Program-made: the position numbers and the translations under genes
Notes under the pieces: generated by a model
Told to the model about the DNA's origin: nothing
The model's database searches: none
The model's input: the letters and a program-made list of their open reading frames with translations, nothing else
DNA from: Fimbriiglobus ruber
GTDB taxonomy: Bacteria; Planctomycetota; Planctomycetia; Gemmatales; Gemmataceae
Assembly (NCBI RefSeq): GCF_002197845.1
Contig: NZ_NIDE01000014.1
Coordinates: 186,001 to 250,000 of the forward strand
Reading direction: 5' to 3'
DNA: 64,000 bases
Shown here: positions 8,357 through 17,442 of the stretch, in pieces
Numbering within the stretch: position 1 is the first letter of the stretch
How the letters are laid out: every line of letters starts with the position of its first letter

Positions 8357-9625
8357 ATGCCGACCGAGCCCAAATTCAGCCCGATCGAAGACGCCCTGGC
8401 CGAACTGCGGGCCGGGCGGATGATCGTCCTCGTGGACGACGAACACCGGGAGAACGAGGGCGACCTCGTAATGGCCGGCGAGACCATCACCCCGGACGCG
8501 GTCAACTTCATGATCCGCCGGGCGTGCGGCCGGCTCTGCGTGGCGATGTCCAGGCCGAACGCCGACCGCCTCGGCCTCGACCTCCTCCCCGGGGTCAATC
8601 TCGACCCGACCGCCACCCCGTTCACCCACAACTTCGACGCCAAGCACGGGATCACGACCGGCATCTCGGCGGCCGACCGCTGCCGGACGATCCGCGTCTG
8701 TGCCGACCCCGCGAGCGGGCCGGGCGACCTGTCCCGCGACAAGGGGCACGTGGACGGGCTGATCGCCCGGCCGGGCGGCGTCCTCGTCCGGGCCGGCCAC
8801 ACCGAGGGGAGTGTCGACCTCTGCCGGCTCGCCGGGCTCCGCGAAGTCGCGGTCATCTGCGAGATCCTGAACGACGACGGGACGATGGCCCGGCTCCCGG
8901 ACCTCTACCAGTACTGCGGCGAACACCACCTCAAGCTCTGCTCGATCGCCGACCTGATCGAATACCGCCGGCGGGCCGAGAAACTCATCAAGCGCGAGAT
9001 CGAGCTGAAGCTGCCGACGCCGTTCGGCACGTTCGACCTGGTTGCGTACTCGTCCCTGGTCGACCCGGAGCCGCACCTGGCCCTCACCCTCGGCGGCGTC
9101 GGCGTGCCCGGCCCCAGCGGGGCGATACCGACTCAGGACGAACCGGTCCTCGTCCGGATGCACAGCGAATGCCTGACCGGGGACGTGCTGCACAGCCAGA
9201 AGTGCGACTGCGGCCCACAACTCCAGTACGCAATGCAGCAAGTCGCGCAGGCCGGCAAAGGCGTGATCGTGTACATGCGGCAGGAGGGCCGCGGGATTGG
9301 GCTCTTAAACAAGCTCCGGGCGTACAAACTCCAGCAGGACGAGGGCCTCGATACGGTCGAAGCGAACCGCCGGCTCGGGTTCGCCCCGGACCTGCGGCAC
9401 TTCGGCATCGGCGCCCAGATCCTCCACGACCTCGGCGTCCGCCAGATCCGGCTCCTGACCAACAACCCGCGGAAGGTGATCGGGCTGGACGGCTACGGCT
9501 TGCGGATCGTCGAGCGCGTCCCGATCCAAATGGCCGCCGGCGAACACAACGCCGGGTACCTGAAGACGAAGAAAGACAAACTCGGCCACCTGCTCGACGA
9601 CCTGGGCGACGCGGGCGTCGATTGA
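8357..9625 (+). CDS. ribBA: Bifunctional 3,4-dihydroxy-2-butanone 4-phosphate synthase / GTP cyclohydrolase II
   Basis: This 422-residue cytosolic enzyme catalyses the two entry steps of riboflavin synthesis. The N-terminal RibB domain (about residues 8-205) shows DDEHRENEGD, HGITTGISAADR and GHTEGSVDL. The C-terminal RibA domain shows the zinc-binding stretch SECLTGDVLHSQKCDCG and the substrate-binding segment RQEGRGIGLLNK, so both domains keep their key residues. ATG 8357 is preceded by GGGGAG. I looked for an FMN riboswitch in the 153 bases upstream and did not see the conserved elements. A bidirectional terminator follows the gene. Confidence 0.96.
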   Translation: MPTEPKFSPIEDALAELRAGRMIVLVDDEHRENEGDLVMAGETITPDAVNFMIRRACGRLCVAMSRPNADRLGLDLLPGVNLDPTATPFTHNFDAKHGITTGISAADRCRTIRVCADPASGPGDLSRDKGHVDGLIARPGGVLVRAGHTEGSVDLCRLAGLREVAVICEILNDDGTMARLPDLYQYCGEHHLKLCSIADLIEYRRRAEKLIKREIELKLPTPFGTFDLVAYSSLVDPEPHLALTLGGVGVPGPSGAIPTQDEPVLVRMHSECLTGDVLHSQKCDCGPQLQYAMQQVAQAGKGVIVYMRQEGRGIGLLNKLRAYKLQQDEGLDTVEANRRLGFAPDLRHFGIGAQILHDLGVRQIRLLTNNPRKVIGLDGYGLRIVERVPIQMAAGEHNAGYLKTKKDKLGHLLDDLGDAGVD

Positions 9626-9640
9626 GCGCGGACCTGCGGT

Positions 9641-9674
9641 CGTCTCGGGCCGGCCATCCGACCGGCCCGAGACG
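9641..9674. terminator. Bidirectional hairpin between convergent ribBA and patatin-like genes
   Basis: A perfect 13-bp stem (9641-9653 with 9662-9674) and an 8-nt loop fill the 88-base gap between two convergent genes. There is no long T-run on either side, so it could act as a weak terminator or as a 3'-end stabilising structure for either transcript. Confidence 0.7.
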
Positions 9675-9713
9675 TTGGCTTCTGTCCGTCCGATCGTGCG
9701 TTGCGCGAACTGT

Positions 9714-12290
9714 TCACGGTCCGCCGCCATTCCCGAACCATGTCTTCAGTTTGCTCACCGACGTTCGGAAATTCGACCTCTGGCCCGTCTTCGCCTCGGC
9801 GATGACGCTGTCCCGCTCCGACTTCGGCAAGGTCCAACTCAACGCGGCCGTCTCGCTTTCGCATTCGAGTGTCATCGTGGTGAAGAAACCGGGATCCTTC
9901 ATGCCGTTCATCGCGCGTGCGGTTAGCTGCATGAGTTGATCGTTCCGGAAATAGGCCCCGCGCCCGTACAGGTTGAGAAGCGCTTCGGCGGGGGTACTCA
10001 GTTCCGACAATCCCCACGTGATCAGGTCGCTTTTGCCGTCGCCACTCTCGAACAAGATCTTCTGGGTCCGCAGCGGGTACGCGCGGACCTCGATCAAGAC
10101 GACGCCGGACGTGTGGGCCGCCAACTGTTCCCGGTAGCGGTACACCCAGAGGGCGGCTAGGTCCAAGCCGTAGTCGTCGAAATAGCCCGCGTCGACCACC
10201 CGCCGGGGTGGCCGCGACGGGAGGTTCACGGCCACGCCGACGTAGGGGAAGGTGGCGTTCATCCGGGCCGCCGTCCCGACCTTGAACGTGTCGTAGGCCG
10301 CGGGAAAGTACCGCCAGAACTCGAACGCGGAAACGGACTGCACGTTCGGCGACAGGCGGCTCGGGGGCACTGCCCCGGGTGGATCAAGTTTGGAATTCAG
10401 GCTGCCGACCTCCGCCCGGGTCAGGTCGGCCAGGTCGAGGTTACTGATCAGGACCCGCCGGCAATCCTCCACCAGCATCGGGGCGAAAACCAGGGACGGC
10501 CGCCGGGCCGCGGCCTCGGCGTCGCGCAGGTCTTTAAACGTACTCTCCAACGGGGACGGCCGCCCGTGGTCCTCTTTTAAGTGCATCTCCGTCAGAACCC
10601 GTCCGAGCGGCGAGGGCTGGTCGTCCCGCGTCGGCCATTCTTTGGTGTTTCGATACCACGCCTCCTCCAGACTCCGGCCGCGGTCCTTCCGGGTCGGCAA
10701 CGGCGTCCCGATGGCCGGCAAATCCCGGAACAACATGGTCTGGACCGTGGGCCACAAGCTGTCCTCGCCCAACTGTTCCGAGAGCGGCACCGCCGGCGGA
10801 CTCGGGGCGCCGAACCGCGACGCATACAGCGCGGCCCCGACCATTCCCCCGCTCGCGCCGGTGAACAGCCGGATGTGATTTTGGAACCCCGTGCCTTGTT
10901 TTCCCTGAAATTCGCTTTCCAACTGTTCCAGGACCGCGGCCGTCCAGACCGCCGCCCGAATCCCGCCCCCGCTCGTACAAACGATCACGAGCTTCGGCTT
11001 CGTGTCGGTGCCCTTGCCGGGGCCATCGTCGCTGGTCCAGTTACGGTGAAACTGCTCCAACATGGCCGGCGTCTGGACCAGGTTGACCGGTTCGACCCCC
11101 GGCGGGAGCGTGGTAGCCGGGTCTTCGTCGAGGTTCGGAAGGGTTTGCAGGCCCGCGGCCGGGTCGTACCGGTCCAACCCGGGGAAACTCATCTTGAAAG
11201 GAAACTGGTAATTGCTCACGGCCCCGAGGGCGACGCAGAGCAGCAGGAAGACGTACTGGAAGCCGGACAAATGGAAGACGAGGAACCCGTAAAACAAGTT
11301 GAGCAGGGCGAGGATCAGGCAGAGGAGCCAGACCGGAGACCAGATCGCGTCGAACAGGCTTTCGATGCCGAACAACGTCAGGAACAACGCGGGAATGGCC
11401 GCCATCATGGCCGCGAAAGCGTGAAGCGGCCACTGCGCGCCGGGGATGCGCCCGGACGCGATCCCGGGCAGCGTGCGGAACACGCGCGTTCGGGCGATCC
11501 AGCCGGTCACCCCGGTTCGCTCCGCGGCCCACACCAACCCGACCGTGAAGAGGACGCCAAGAACCAGACCGGCCAACATGGGTAGGACCGGGATGGCGGG
11601 AGTCGGCGCGGGCTTCAAGACACTCGGCACGTCCGACCCCCAATAGCGGATGACGACCTTGGGGACGTAAAAAACGGCCAGCGTCGGCACCCACGTCCAG
11701 AAAAGAAATCCGCCCGCTTTCCGGACCAACTCGTTCGACGAAAATGCGAACAGTGACAGCCGTTCCCCGAAGTCCGGCGCCCCGGCCCGCGTGTCCAACA
11801 TGTAGCGAACGAACAGGACGTTCCCAAACAAAAGAGAAACCGATAACCCGGCGAAGAATTGCCACGGCCCCCATTCTTCCCAGACGAGGTCGGGCAGACC
11901 GAACGTGGTTCCGAATCCGGCCCACGAGACGGCGCAAAAAAGGACGATTTCGAGCAGAATCAGCGGGTACGCGACGAGCCAGGAAAGGACGGGTTCCACG
12001 ATCAACACGAGGAACCGGACGCCGCGGACGAAAAGCCCCAAATCACGCGCCTCTGCCGGCACGTCATGACCGGACACGCTCTCACCGTGTTCGTCCGAAG
12101 ATTTGGTAGCGGTGCCCCGATAACTCGGCGCGGCAACGGCCTCGGCAATAATGGCGCGGACTGTGCGGGCCGCCGCCCCGGCTTCCTGCCGAAACAGGGG
12201 CTTCATGTTGTAAAGCCACCAAAGCACCACAATTCCACTTGCGACCGCGAGACCTATGAGCCAAACGATCAATCGCAGATCACCGGGCAT
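9714..12290 (-). CDS. Patatin-like phospholipase with multiple membrane spans
   Basis: The 858-residue protein has about eight hydrophobic segments in its first 365 residues, followed by a soluble patatin domain. That domain shows the oxyanion-hole glycine run SGGGIRAAVW (about residue 441), the nucleophile motif GASGG (Ser about residue 480), and a D-A-G in VVDAGYFDDYG (about residue 700), where patatins carry the catalytic Asp. Patatins hydrolyse acyl esters of lipids; the fused membrane part suggests action at a membrane. ATG 12290 was preferred over a TTG two codons upstream because GAGGG lies seven bases before it. Confidence 0.85.
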   Translation of the reverse strand: MPGDLRLIVWLIGLAVASGIVVLWWLYNMKPLFRQEAGAAARTVRAIIAEAVAAPSYRGTATKSSDEHGESVSGHDVPAEARDLGLFVRGVRFLVLIVEPVLSWLVAYPLILLEIVLFCAVSWAGFGTTFGLPDLVWEEWGPWQFFAGLSVSLLFGNVLFVRYMLDTRAGAPDFGERLSLFAFSSNELVRKAGGFLFWTWVPTLAVFYVPKVVIRYWGSDVPSVLKPAPTPAIPVLPMLAGLVLGVLFTVGLVWAAERTGVTGWIARTRVFRTLPGIASGRIPGAQWPLHAFAAMMAAIPALFLTLFGIESLFDAIWSPVWLLCLILALLNLFYGFLVFHLSGFQYVFLLLCVALGAVSNYQFPFKMSFPGLDRYDPAAGLQTLPNLDEDPATTLPPGVEPVNLVQTPAMLEQFHRNWTSDDGPGKGTDTKPKLVIVCTSGGGIRAAVWTAAVLEQLESEFQGKQGTGFQNHIRLFTGASGGMVGAALYASRFGAPSPPAVPLSEQLGEDSLWPTVQTMLFRDLPAIGTPLPTRKDRGRSLEEAWYRNTKEWPTRDDQPSPLGRVLTEMHLKEDHGRPSPLESTFKDLRDAEAAARRPSLVFAPMLVEDCRRVLISNLDLADLTRAEVGSLNSKLDPPGAVPPSRLSPNVQSVSAFEFWRYFPAAYDTFKVGTAARMNATFPYVGVAVNLPSRPPRRVVDAGYFDDYGLDLAALWVYRYREQLAAHTSGVVLIEVRAYPLRTQKILFESGDGKSDLITWGLSELSTPAEALLNLYGRGAYFRNDQLMQLTARAMNGMKDPGFFTTMTLECESETAALSWTLPKSERDSVIAEAKTGQRSNFRTSVSKLKTWFGNGGGP

Positions 12291-12825
12291 GGGCAATCCC
12301 TCTGAAATAACGAGACTTCCCGACTATGAAGGCGCGAACAGGTCGGGCCCGTTCGTTCTCGACGGCGTAGCGTCTCGCCGTCGTCGTGGCCGATTCCTCG
12401 AAACGAAAGCGCCGTTGGCGTCTCGAACGGAGTATCTTCCGACTTGAGACTCACCCCGGTGCGGACGGGAACCGTGCCCTCCGCGACCGCCGACCCGCTG
12501 CAAAGATTGGGCGGTAGTACCGGGGATTTTTTGCGCTTTTTGCGCCGCCCACTGCGTTTCGTGATCAGGCACGGACAAAGACCGGGCCGCAGACGCGACC
12601 GGTCGTGGCTCCCGAGGACACTAAGGACATCAGATCATCCGCTTTTTCAGGGCAAGCTGCAAGACAGCGCACACGATCATAAGTCTGCAGCATCCGTACA
12701 ACGACAGGGCAAAAAACCAAGGTTCGTTCACCAGCCGATCGGACGGTTTGATGAGCCGCGAATGCCAGTGGCGGATGATTCGTTAAGATGTCGGCGACGT
12801 CCATTCGGCACCCGAGGAGTACCCG
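12291..12825. other. Intergenic region between divergent genes, no gene seen
   Basis: About 535 bases separate two divergent genes and I see no credible coding frame. A stretch at 12520-12550, containing GATTTTTTGCGC and a following TTGCGCC, resembles a sequence at 52968-52982 in another intergenic region, so a degenerate dispersed repeat may be present at about 12440-12550. Confidence 0.5.
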
Positions 12826-13482
12826 ATGCGCTGCCTCACGCTGCTAACGCTCGTGTTCGTCGCGACCGCCGCCGCGGTCCCCGCGGCCGACCCGTCAGCC
12901 GCCTCGCGGTTCGAGAAGGCCGACCTCGGGAAGCTCCCGCCCGGTTGGGTGGCGGCGAAGACGGGCCAGGGCGAGGGGAGCGTCTGGGTGGTCGTCGCAG
13001 ACGACACGGCGCCGGGGAAAACGGGCTACTGCCTGGCCCAGACGGCCGAGGGGCCGAACCCGTTCTTCAACCTCTGCGTCCGCACCGCCGGGGCTTACCA
13101 AGATGTCGCGGTCAAGGTTCAGTTCAAGGCCGTCGCCGGCAAACTCGACCAGGGCGGCGGCGTGGTCTGGCGGTACCAGGACGCGGACAACTACTACATC
13201 GCCCGGATGAACCCGCTCGAAGACAACTTCCGCGTTTACAAAGTCGTCGCCGGGAAGCGCACCCAGCTCGATACCAAGGAAAGACTGAAGGTGCCCGTCG
13301 GCGAGTGGTACACCATCGCCGTGACGATGGCCGGCTCCGCGATCGAGTGCCGCCTGGACGGCGAGAAACATCTGAGCGCGACGGACGATACGTTCAAGAC
13401 CGCGGGCAAGGTCGGGCTCTGGTCCAAGGCCGACGCGCGGACGCGGTTCGATCAGTTCGCGGCCGCGGCGATCGAGAAATGA
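12826..13482 (+). CDS. Secreted LamG/DUF1080-like protein
   Basis: The 218-residue protein has a clear signal peptide (about residues 1-20, cleavage near AVPAADP). The rest resembles the concanavalin-like beta-sandwich of DUF1080 (3-keto-disaccharide hydrolase) and LamG families: GGGVVWRYQDADNYYIARMN, GEWYTIAVTMAGSAIECRLDG and a final GKVGLWSKADARTRFDQF strand. Planctomycetes have many such exported proteins, thought to bind or cleave carbohydrates. I cannot identify catalytic residues. The ATG has GAGGAG six bases upstream. It is convergent with the DUF3817 gene. Confidence 0.85.
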   Translation: MRCLTLLTLVFVATAAAVPAADPSAASRFEKADLGKLPPGWVAAKTGQGEGSVWVVVADDTAPGKTGYCLAQTAEGPNPFFNLCVRTAGAYQDVAVKVQFKAVAGKLDQGGGVVWRYQDADNYYIARMNPLEDNFRVYKVVAGKRTQLDTKERLKVPVGEWYTIAVTMAGSAIECRLDGEKHLSATDDTFKTAGKVGLWSKADARTRFDQFAAAAIEK

Positions 13483-13545
13483 GGCGCCACGAGCCTCGAC
13501 GCCCGTGAGCCCAAAAGGGCGACCTCCTTCGGCGGTCCGGTTCGA

Positions 13546-13905
13546 TTAGACCTTCGACAAGTCGCGTTCGGCTTCGGCCAACACCGCGAGGTTGTTTTGC
13601 GCGGCGCGGGCCTCTTCGTTCCGCCGCAGCCACACGTCGAACAGGAACGTCCCGCCCGGCACCACCGACGCGACGGCGGCGGTCGCCCAGAACTTGACCG
13701 ACCACCACGGCCGCCGCACCGTCACCTCCGCGACCGCGGCGAAGAACAGCAGGAACAACACCCCGTGCGCCGTCCCGACGACGCGGACCGCGAGCGGCAT
13801 GTCCGCGAGGTATTTCAGCGGCATGGCCACGCCGAGCAGCAACAGAAACGAGATCCCTTCGACGAAACCGATCGCGCGGAGGCGGCCGACGGGCGTATTC
13901 AGCAC
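13546..13905 (-). CDS. DUF3817 family membrane protein
   Basis: The 119-residue product has about three hydrophobic helices and matches the DUF3817 pattern: GFVEGISFLLLLGVAMPLKY followed by a segment with VGTAHGVLFLLF. The function of this family is not established. A GTG at 13905 was chosen as start because GAGGAA lies eight bases upstream; an ATG at 13950 would add 15 residues that lack family similarity. The gene stands alone, converging with the LamG-like gene and divergent from the thioredoxin-like gene. Confidence 0.85.
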   Translation of the reverse strand: MLNTPVGRLRAIGFVEGISFLLLLGVAMPLKYLADMPLAVRVVGTAHGVLFLLFFAAVAEVTVRRPWWSVKFWATAAVASVVPGGTFLFDVWLRRNEEARAAQNNLAVLAEAERDLSKV

Positions 13906-14094
13906 GGGAACGATTCCTCGGGGTGATCGGGTACACTTCCGTCGCATCACGTCTTCATTTACTGTAGGACTTCAGCCGGGCGTCGTGGATCGCACGAATC
14001 GGTCGGCGATTGTTCTGGACCCCGGCTCGCGGCCGTGATAGTCTCACATTCCTGCCAGATTCCCACTCCCCTTTTCCCCGTCCCGAGGTGCCCC

Positions 14095-14649
14095 GTGTAT
14101 CGTTCGCTCGCCGCCGCCGTGATCCTGGCCGCCGTGCCGCTGTTCGCCGTAGCCGCGGAGCCCGCTCCGGCGGCCAAAGTCGCGGTCGGACAGGCGGCCC
14201 CCGAGTTCAAGATCAAGGACGCCGCCGGCAAGACCGTCGACCTGGCCGAGCTGACCGCCAAGGGGCCGGTCCTCGTCCGCCTGACCTGCGGTTGCTCCGG
14301 GTGCGACAAGGAACTCGCGTACTTCCAGCAAATCCACGACGCGTACAAGGGCCAGGGGCTCATCAGCCTGTACGTGTTCAAGGAACCCGACGCGAAGATG
14401 GCGAAGTACGCGGCCGACAAGAAACTCGACGTGCTGTACGCGGTCGACCCGAAGGGCGACGCCTGGGGGACGTTCCAGACCAAGACGATGCCGACGAACT
14501 TCCTGATCGCCAAGGGCGGCAAGATCGTCTCCATCGCCTCCGGCTGCGACCCGAGTGGGCTGCTCGCGAACACCGTCTCCGAGAAGACCGGCAAGCTCCT
14601 CGGCACCACCGCCGTCGACGTGAAGAGCAAGGTCGAAGCGAAGAAGTAG
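14095..14649 (+). CDS. Exported thioredoxin-fold (redoxin/AhpC-like) protein
   Basis: The 184-residue protein has a signal peptide (about residues 1-21, ending AVAAEP) and a thioredoxin-like domain of the AhpC/TSA-redoxin type: VGQAAPEFKIKDAAGKTVDL, then PVLVRL followed by C-G-C-S-G-C, and later TMPTNFLIAKGGKIV with the cis-proline. The cysteine cluster has three cysteines spaced C-x-C-x2-C instead of a plain C-x2-C, so the exact redox chemistry is unclear. GTG 14095 is preceded by GAGG. The gene ends 16 bases before a long inverted repeat. Confidence 0.85.
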   Translation: MYRSLAAAVILAAVPLFAVAAEPAPAAKVAVGQAAPEFKIKDAAGKTVDLAELTAKGPVLVRLTCGCSGCDKELAYFQQIHDAYKGQGLISLYVFKEPDAKMAKYAADKKLDVLYAVDPKGDAWGTFQTKTMPTNFLIAKGGKIVSIASGCDPSGLLANTVSEKTGKLLGTTAVDVKSKVEAKK

Positions 14650-14665
14650 GAATGATCTTTGCGTA

Positions 14666-14741
14666 AATTTGGAGTGCGGCGCTTGACCGCCGCTTTGGTT
14701 TTTAAAAGCAAAAGCGGCGGTCAAGCGCCGCACTCCAAATT
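14666..14741. repeat. 31-bp perfect inverted repeat between convergent genes
   Basis: Two perfect 31-bp arms (14666-14696 and 14711-14741) flank a 14-nt spacer. The right arm reaches into the stop codon of the ceramidase-like gene (14740-14742). The hairpin can form in transcripts from both strands and so may act as a bidirectional terminator. The same architecture recurs at 48992-49084, with different arm sequence. Confidence 0.9.
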
Positions 14742-16110
14742 ACGGCCCCTCGCGCACGTCCTTCACTAGCCGGGCTGTCGTCTCGACGATCATGTCTTCG
14801 ACCTTGGGGCTCCAGATGGTCGGCAACCCGTAGTAAATCATCGACGTGGCCCCCTCGTAGCCCCCTTCTTTCAACACCCGACGCGACGGGATGTACGCCA
14901 TCAGGTCGTTCGCGTAGGCCGTGACCCAGACGTCGCCGAGTTCCTTCTTGAGCCGGAGTGCGTAATCGACGACGACTTCGCCGCCCAGAGTGACCCAGGT
15001 CAGGTCGTCGCCCAGTCGCCACACCTGGACGGGGTACGGATAGGTCGTCCGCAGCGTCCCCTTTGTCCGTAATTCTTCAAACAACATCTTGGCCCGGGAC
15101 GCGATGAACTTGTTCGTGCTGGTCATGTCCTGGGCCACGGCCTCCCGGGTCGGCAGGTCGCCGAGCGGCAGGTCGATCTCGGTGTAGCGGGCTTTCATCA
15201 CCGGCTTCACGGGCTTCATCGGGGACTTGATGACCGCCTCGACGCCCTGGGCGAGTTCCTTCCCGTAAGCCTGGGCCAAGGCGATGGACTGGCGGGGAAG
15301 GGGGTTTTGGTCGGCCCCGCAGCCGGCCCAGAAGAGGGCGACCGCGCCCGGATGAGCCGCCTCGATCTCGGTCTGGGCGAACCCCGGCCAGTCGGCGCAC
15401 CACTGGTAGAAACTGAGCGTGGTCGCGTGGCAGGCGTACCCGAACACGACCGCCCGGACGGCCCCGGCCGGGTCGCGGACGCACAGCACCGGCACGTCGT
15501 GGTCGACCGGCCCCTGGAGCTTGCCCACCGGTCGCAAGGCAGGCACCTCGGGTTCTTTGTTGTTCCGGCGGTTCGTCGCGAACGTGACGAACCCGTGGCC
15601 GGACGTGATGGTAGCCGGGGCGAGGGCTTTTTGCGCCTTGTCCACCGCTTCCAGAATCAAGCCGTGCAGGTGGTCGGTGTACTCGTCGACGAGCTTGGCT
15701 TGGGCGGCGTCGAAGAAGTACATCGGCCGGAGGTTGTGGCCGACGACCGGCCCGCAATGCGTGTGGGAGACCGACAAGATCACCCGGTCGCGCGCGAGGC
15801 CGTACTTCTCACGGATCGCCTGGGTCAGTTTCTGAGCGGTGTCGCGGTCGATGCCGACGAGGTCGAGGGTAATCAACACGGCCCGGCCGGCGTCCCCGCC
15901 GGCGTCGAGGAACAGGGCCTTGGCGTACAGATCGGACGCCTTGCCTTCGGCCGGCTTGGTGCGGGATCCGTAGCCCGACATCCACATGAATTTTTCCGGC
16001 GTGATCACGACGGCGGCCGCCCCCGCCCGCCACGTCGGGTCGGCCGCGACCGAAACCGTCGGCAGACCGGCCAGCGCCGCGAGAGCGAACAACAACACAA
16101 CCCGGGCCAT
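14740..16110 (-). CDS. Neutral/alkaline ceramidase-like secreted hydrolase
   Basis: The 456-residue protein carries a signal peptide (about residues 1-22) and resembles the N-terminal domain of neutral/alkaline non-lysosomal ceramidases: AAVVITPEKFMWMSGYG, DLYAKALFLD, the zinc-site motif SHTHCGP, and GYACHATTLSF, which carries another likely metal ligand. True ceramidases split ceramide to sphingosine and fatty acid and carry a further C-terminal domain, which seems short or absent here, so the natural substrate is uncertain. Many planctomycete genomes carry numerous paralogues of this type. The ATG at 16110 has GGGAG seven bases upstream. Confidence 0.85.
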   Translation of the reverse strand: MARVVLLFALAALAGLPTVSVAADPTWRAGAAAVVITPEKFMWMSGYGSRTKPAEGKASDLYAKALFLDAGGDAGRAVLITLDLVGIDRDTAQKLTQAIREKYGLARDRVILSVSHTHCGPVVGHNLRPMYFFDAAQAKLVDEYTDHLHGLILEAVDKAQKALAPATITSGHGFVTFATNRRNNKEPEVPALRPVGKLQGPVDHDVPVLCVRDPAGAVRAVVFGYACHATTLSFYQWCADWPGFAQTEIEAAHPGAVALFWAGCGADQNPLPRQSIALAQAYGKELAQGVEAVIKSPMKPVKPVMKARYTEIDLPLGDLPTREAVAQDMTSTNKFIASRAKMLFEELRTKGTLRTTYPYPVQVWRLGDDLTWVTLGGEVVVDYALRLKKELGDVWVTAYANDLMAYIPSRRVLKEGGYEGATSMIYYGLPTIWSPKVEDMIVETTARLVKDVREGP

Positions 16111-16459
16111 GAACTTCTCCCAGAGTCAGTCAATACGAACGAAACTCGGGCGGGGGGAGGTGGCCGCCCTTGCGGCCCGCGCCCGGTTCCTATTTGCTGA
16201 TCTCAACCGCGAAGATGCCAGACAAAAATTACGGAATGTCCGGGACGGGCGGTCCGCGCGGGCGAATCCACCCCGACGGAGGGTGTTTCACCCGCGCACC
16301 GATCCGAACGTGTCGATTGCGCGGGCTGGGTCGACGCAAGCAGGCACCGCTTGCACCATTCCGGGCGAGCGGATATGGTCTCGATTGTGGTATTCTCGAT
16401 GGACTCGGGCGCCGCGTTGAACGCCGGTACCCATCTCGGGAAGCACTGGGGGCGTTCGG
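16111..16459. other. Intergenic region between divergent genes, nothing recognised
   Basis: These 349 bases between two divergently transcribed secreted-protein genes should hold both promoters. I see no credible coding frame, long repeat or RNA structure in them. Confidence 0.5.
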
Positions 16460-17227
16460 ATGTCGCGCAATCTTCGATTCGGTCGGTGGGTTGTGGCTGC
16501 GGCGGTACTGGCCCTGGGCACTACCGGCACGGCCCCCGCGCAACTGCCGAAGGTGTCGCCGTTCAACAACGTCGACCCGATCACCCTCCCGCTCGACCGG
16601 AGCGAGGTCTGGACCCTCCACTTCGCCTACCTGTCCCCGCGGATCATCACGCTCGACGTGCCGAAGTACGGCAAGCGGCAGGTGTGGTACATGGTGTACC
16701 AGGTGTGGAACACGTCCGACACGCCGCAACCGTTCGTGCCGAAGTTCGAACTGGTAACCAAAGACGGCGAATTGCGGTCGTTCCTGGACGAACCGCAACC
16801 GAGCGTCGCCCAGGCGATCAGTGAGCACGAAGACATTCAAGGCCCGAAGGGGCGGATCGAACTCCAGACGTCCATCGGCATTAGCAAGACCCGCATCCCG
16901 GTGACCAAGCCGGACTCGATCCCCCGGGCCGTCTACGGCGTGGCCATCTGGCTCGACGTGCCGGCGAAGGTGTCGACGACGAACAATTTCAGTGTGTACG
17001 TGACGGGATTGTCGAACGGCGTGGCCGAGTTGGAGACCGCGAACGGGGTCAAGATCAGCGAAAAGACCCTGCAAATCGACTTCAACCGCGCCACGGACAA
17101 CGTCCGCCCCCAGCGGAACGACATCAAGCCGAACGACAACAGCGGCCTCGGGTCCGAGACGTGGGTCTACCGCGTCATCCCGAACGTGAAAGCCAAGGCA
17201 GAGAAGGTCGAAGAGAAGAAGGAATAA
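16460..17227 (+). CDS. Secreted protein of unknown function
   Basis: The 255-residue product has an N-terminal signal peptide (about residues 1-27, ending GTAPAQLP). The mature part is rich in beta-type sequence (WTLHFAYLSPRIITLDVPKYGKRQVWYMVYQVWNTSD) and ends in a charged Lys/Glu tail. I do not recognise a family; such proteins are common in planctomycetes. It stands alone, 215 bases ahead of the GNAT gene; that gap contains a dispersed repeat. Confidence 0.8.
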   Translation: MSRNLRFGRWVVAAAVLALGTTGTAPAQLPKVSPFNNVDPITLPLDRSEVWTLHFAYLSPRIITLDVPKYGKRQVWYMVYQVWNTSDTPQPFVPKFELVTKDGELRSFLDEPQPSVAQAISEHEDIQGPKGRIELQTSIGISKTRIPVTKPDSIPRAVYGVAIWLDVPAKVSTTNNFSVYVTGLSNGVAELETANGVKISEKTLQIDFNRATDNVRPQRNDIKPNDNSGLGSETWVYRVIPNVKAKAEKVEEKKE

Positions 17228-17248
17228 AGGCAGACGATTCCCGTCCCA

Positions 17249-17312
17249 GACTCTTTTTCGAGCCCCAACGTGGCGACAGAGAATAGCCCAGGCCATGAGC
17301 CCTGGGCCCACC
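17249..17312 (-). repeat. Dispersed intergenic repeat, copy 1
   Basis: Read on the minus strand, this stretch contains a CCCAGGGC...GCCTGGGCTAT palindrome followed by a G-rich segment and GGCTCGAA. The same arrangement appears on the plus strand at 27068-27123, with diverged loops, so the two appear to be copies of one dispersed element. Confidence 0.6.
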
Positions 17313-17442
17313 CTGAGCGGACTGCACCCGTGCCAAAAGCTGGCGAACCCACGGGCTGAACACCCGCCCGATTCGGCAACTCACCCATCGAAATCCGTTC
17401 TCGCCCGCAACACATCACAAAGCTCCAGAATGGAGGCCGGCC

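Noticed and set aside
6545-9241. A nearly 900-codon open frame on the minus strand opposite the membrane protein and ribBA
   Set aside because: It is antisense to two well-supported genes; its product is low-complexity, with frequent Arg/Gly/Val/Asp, as expected from the third-position GC bias.
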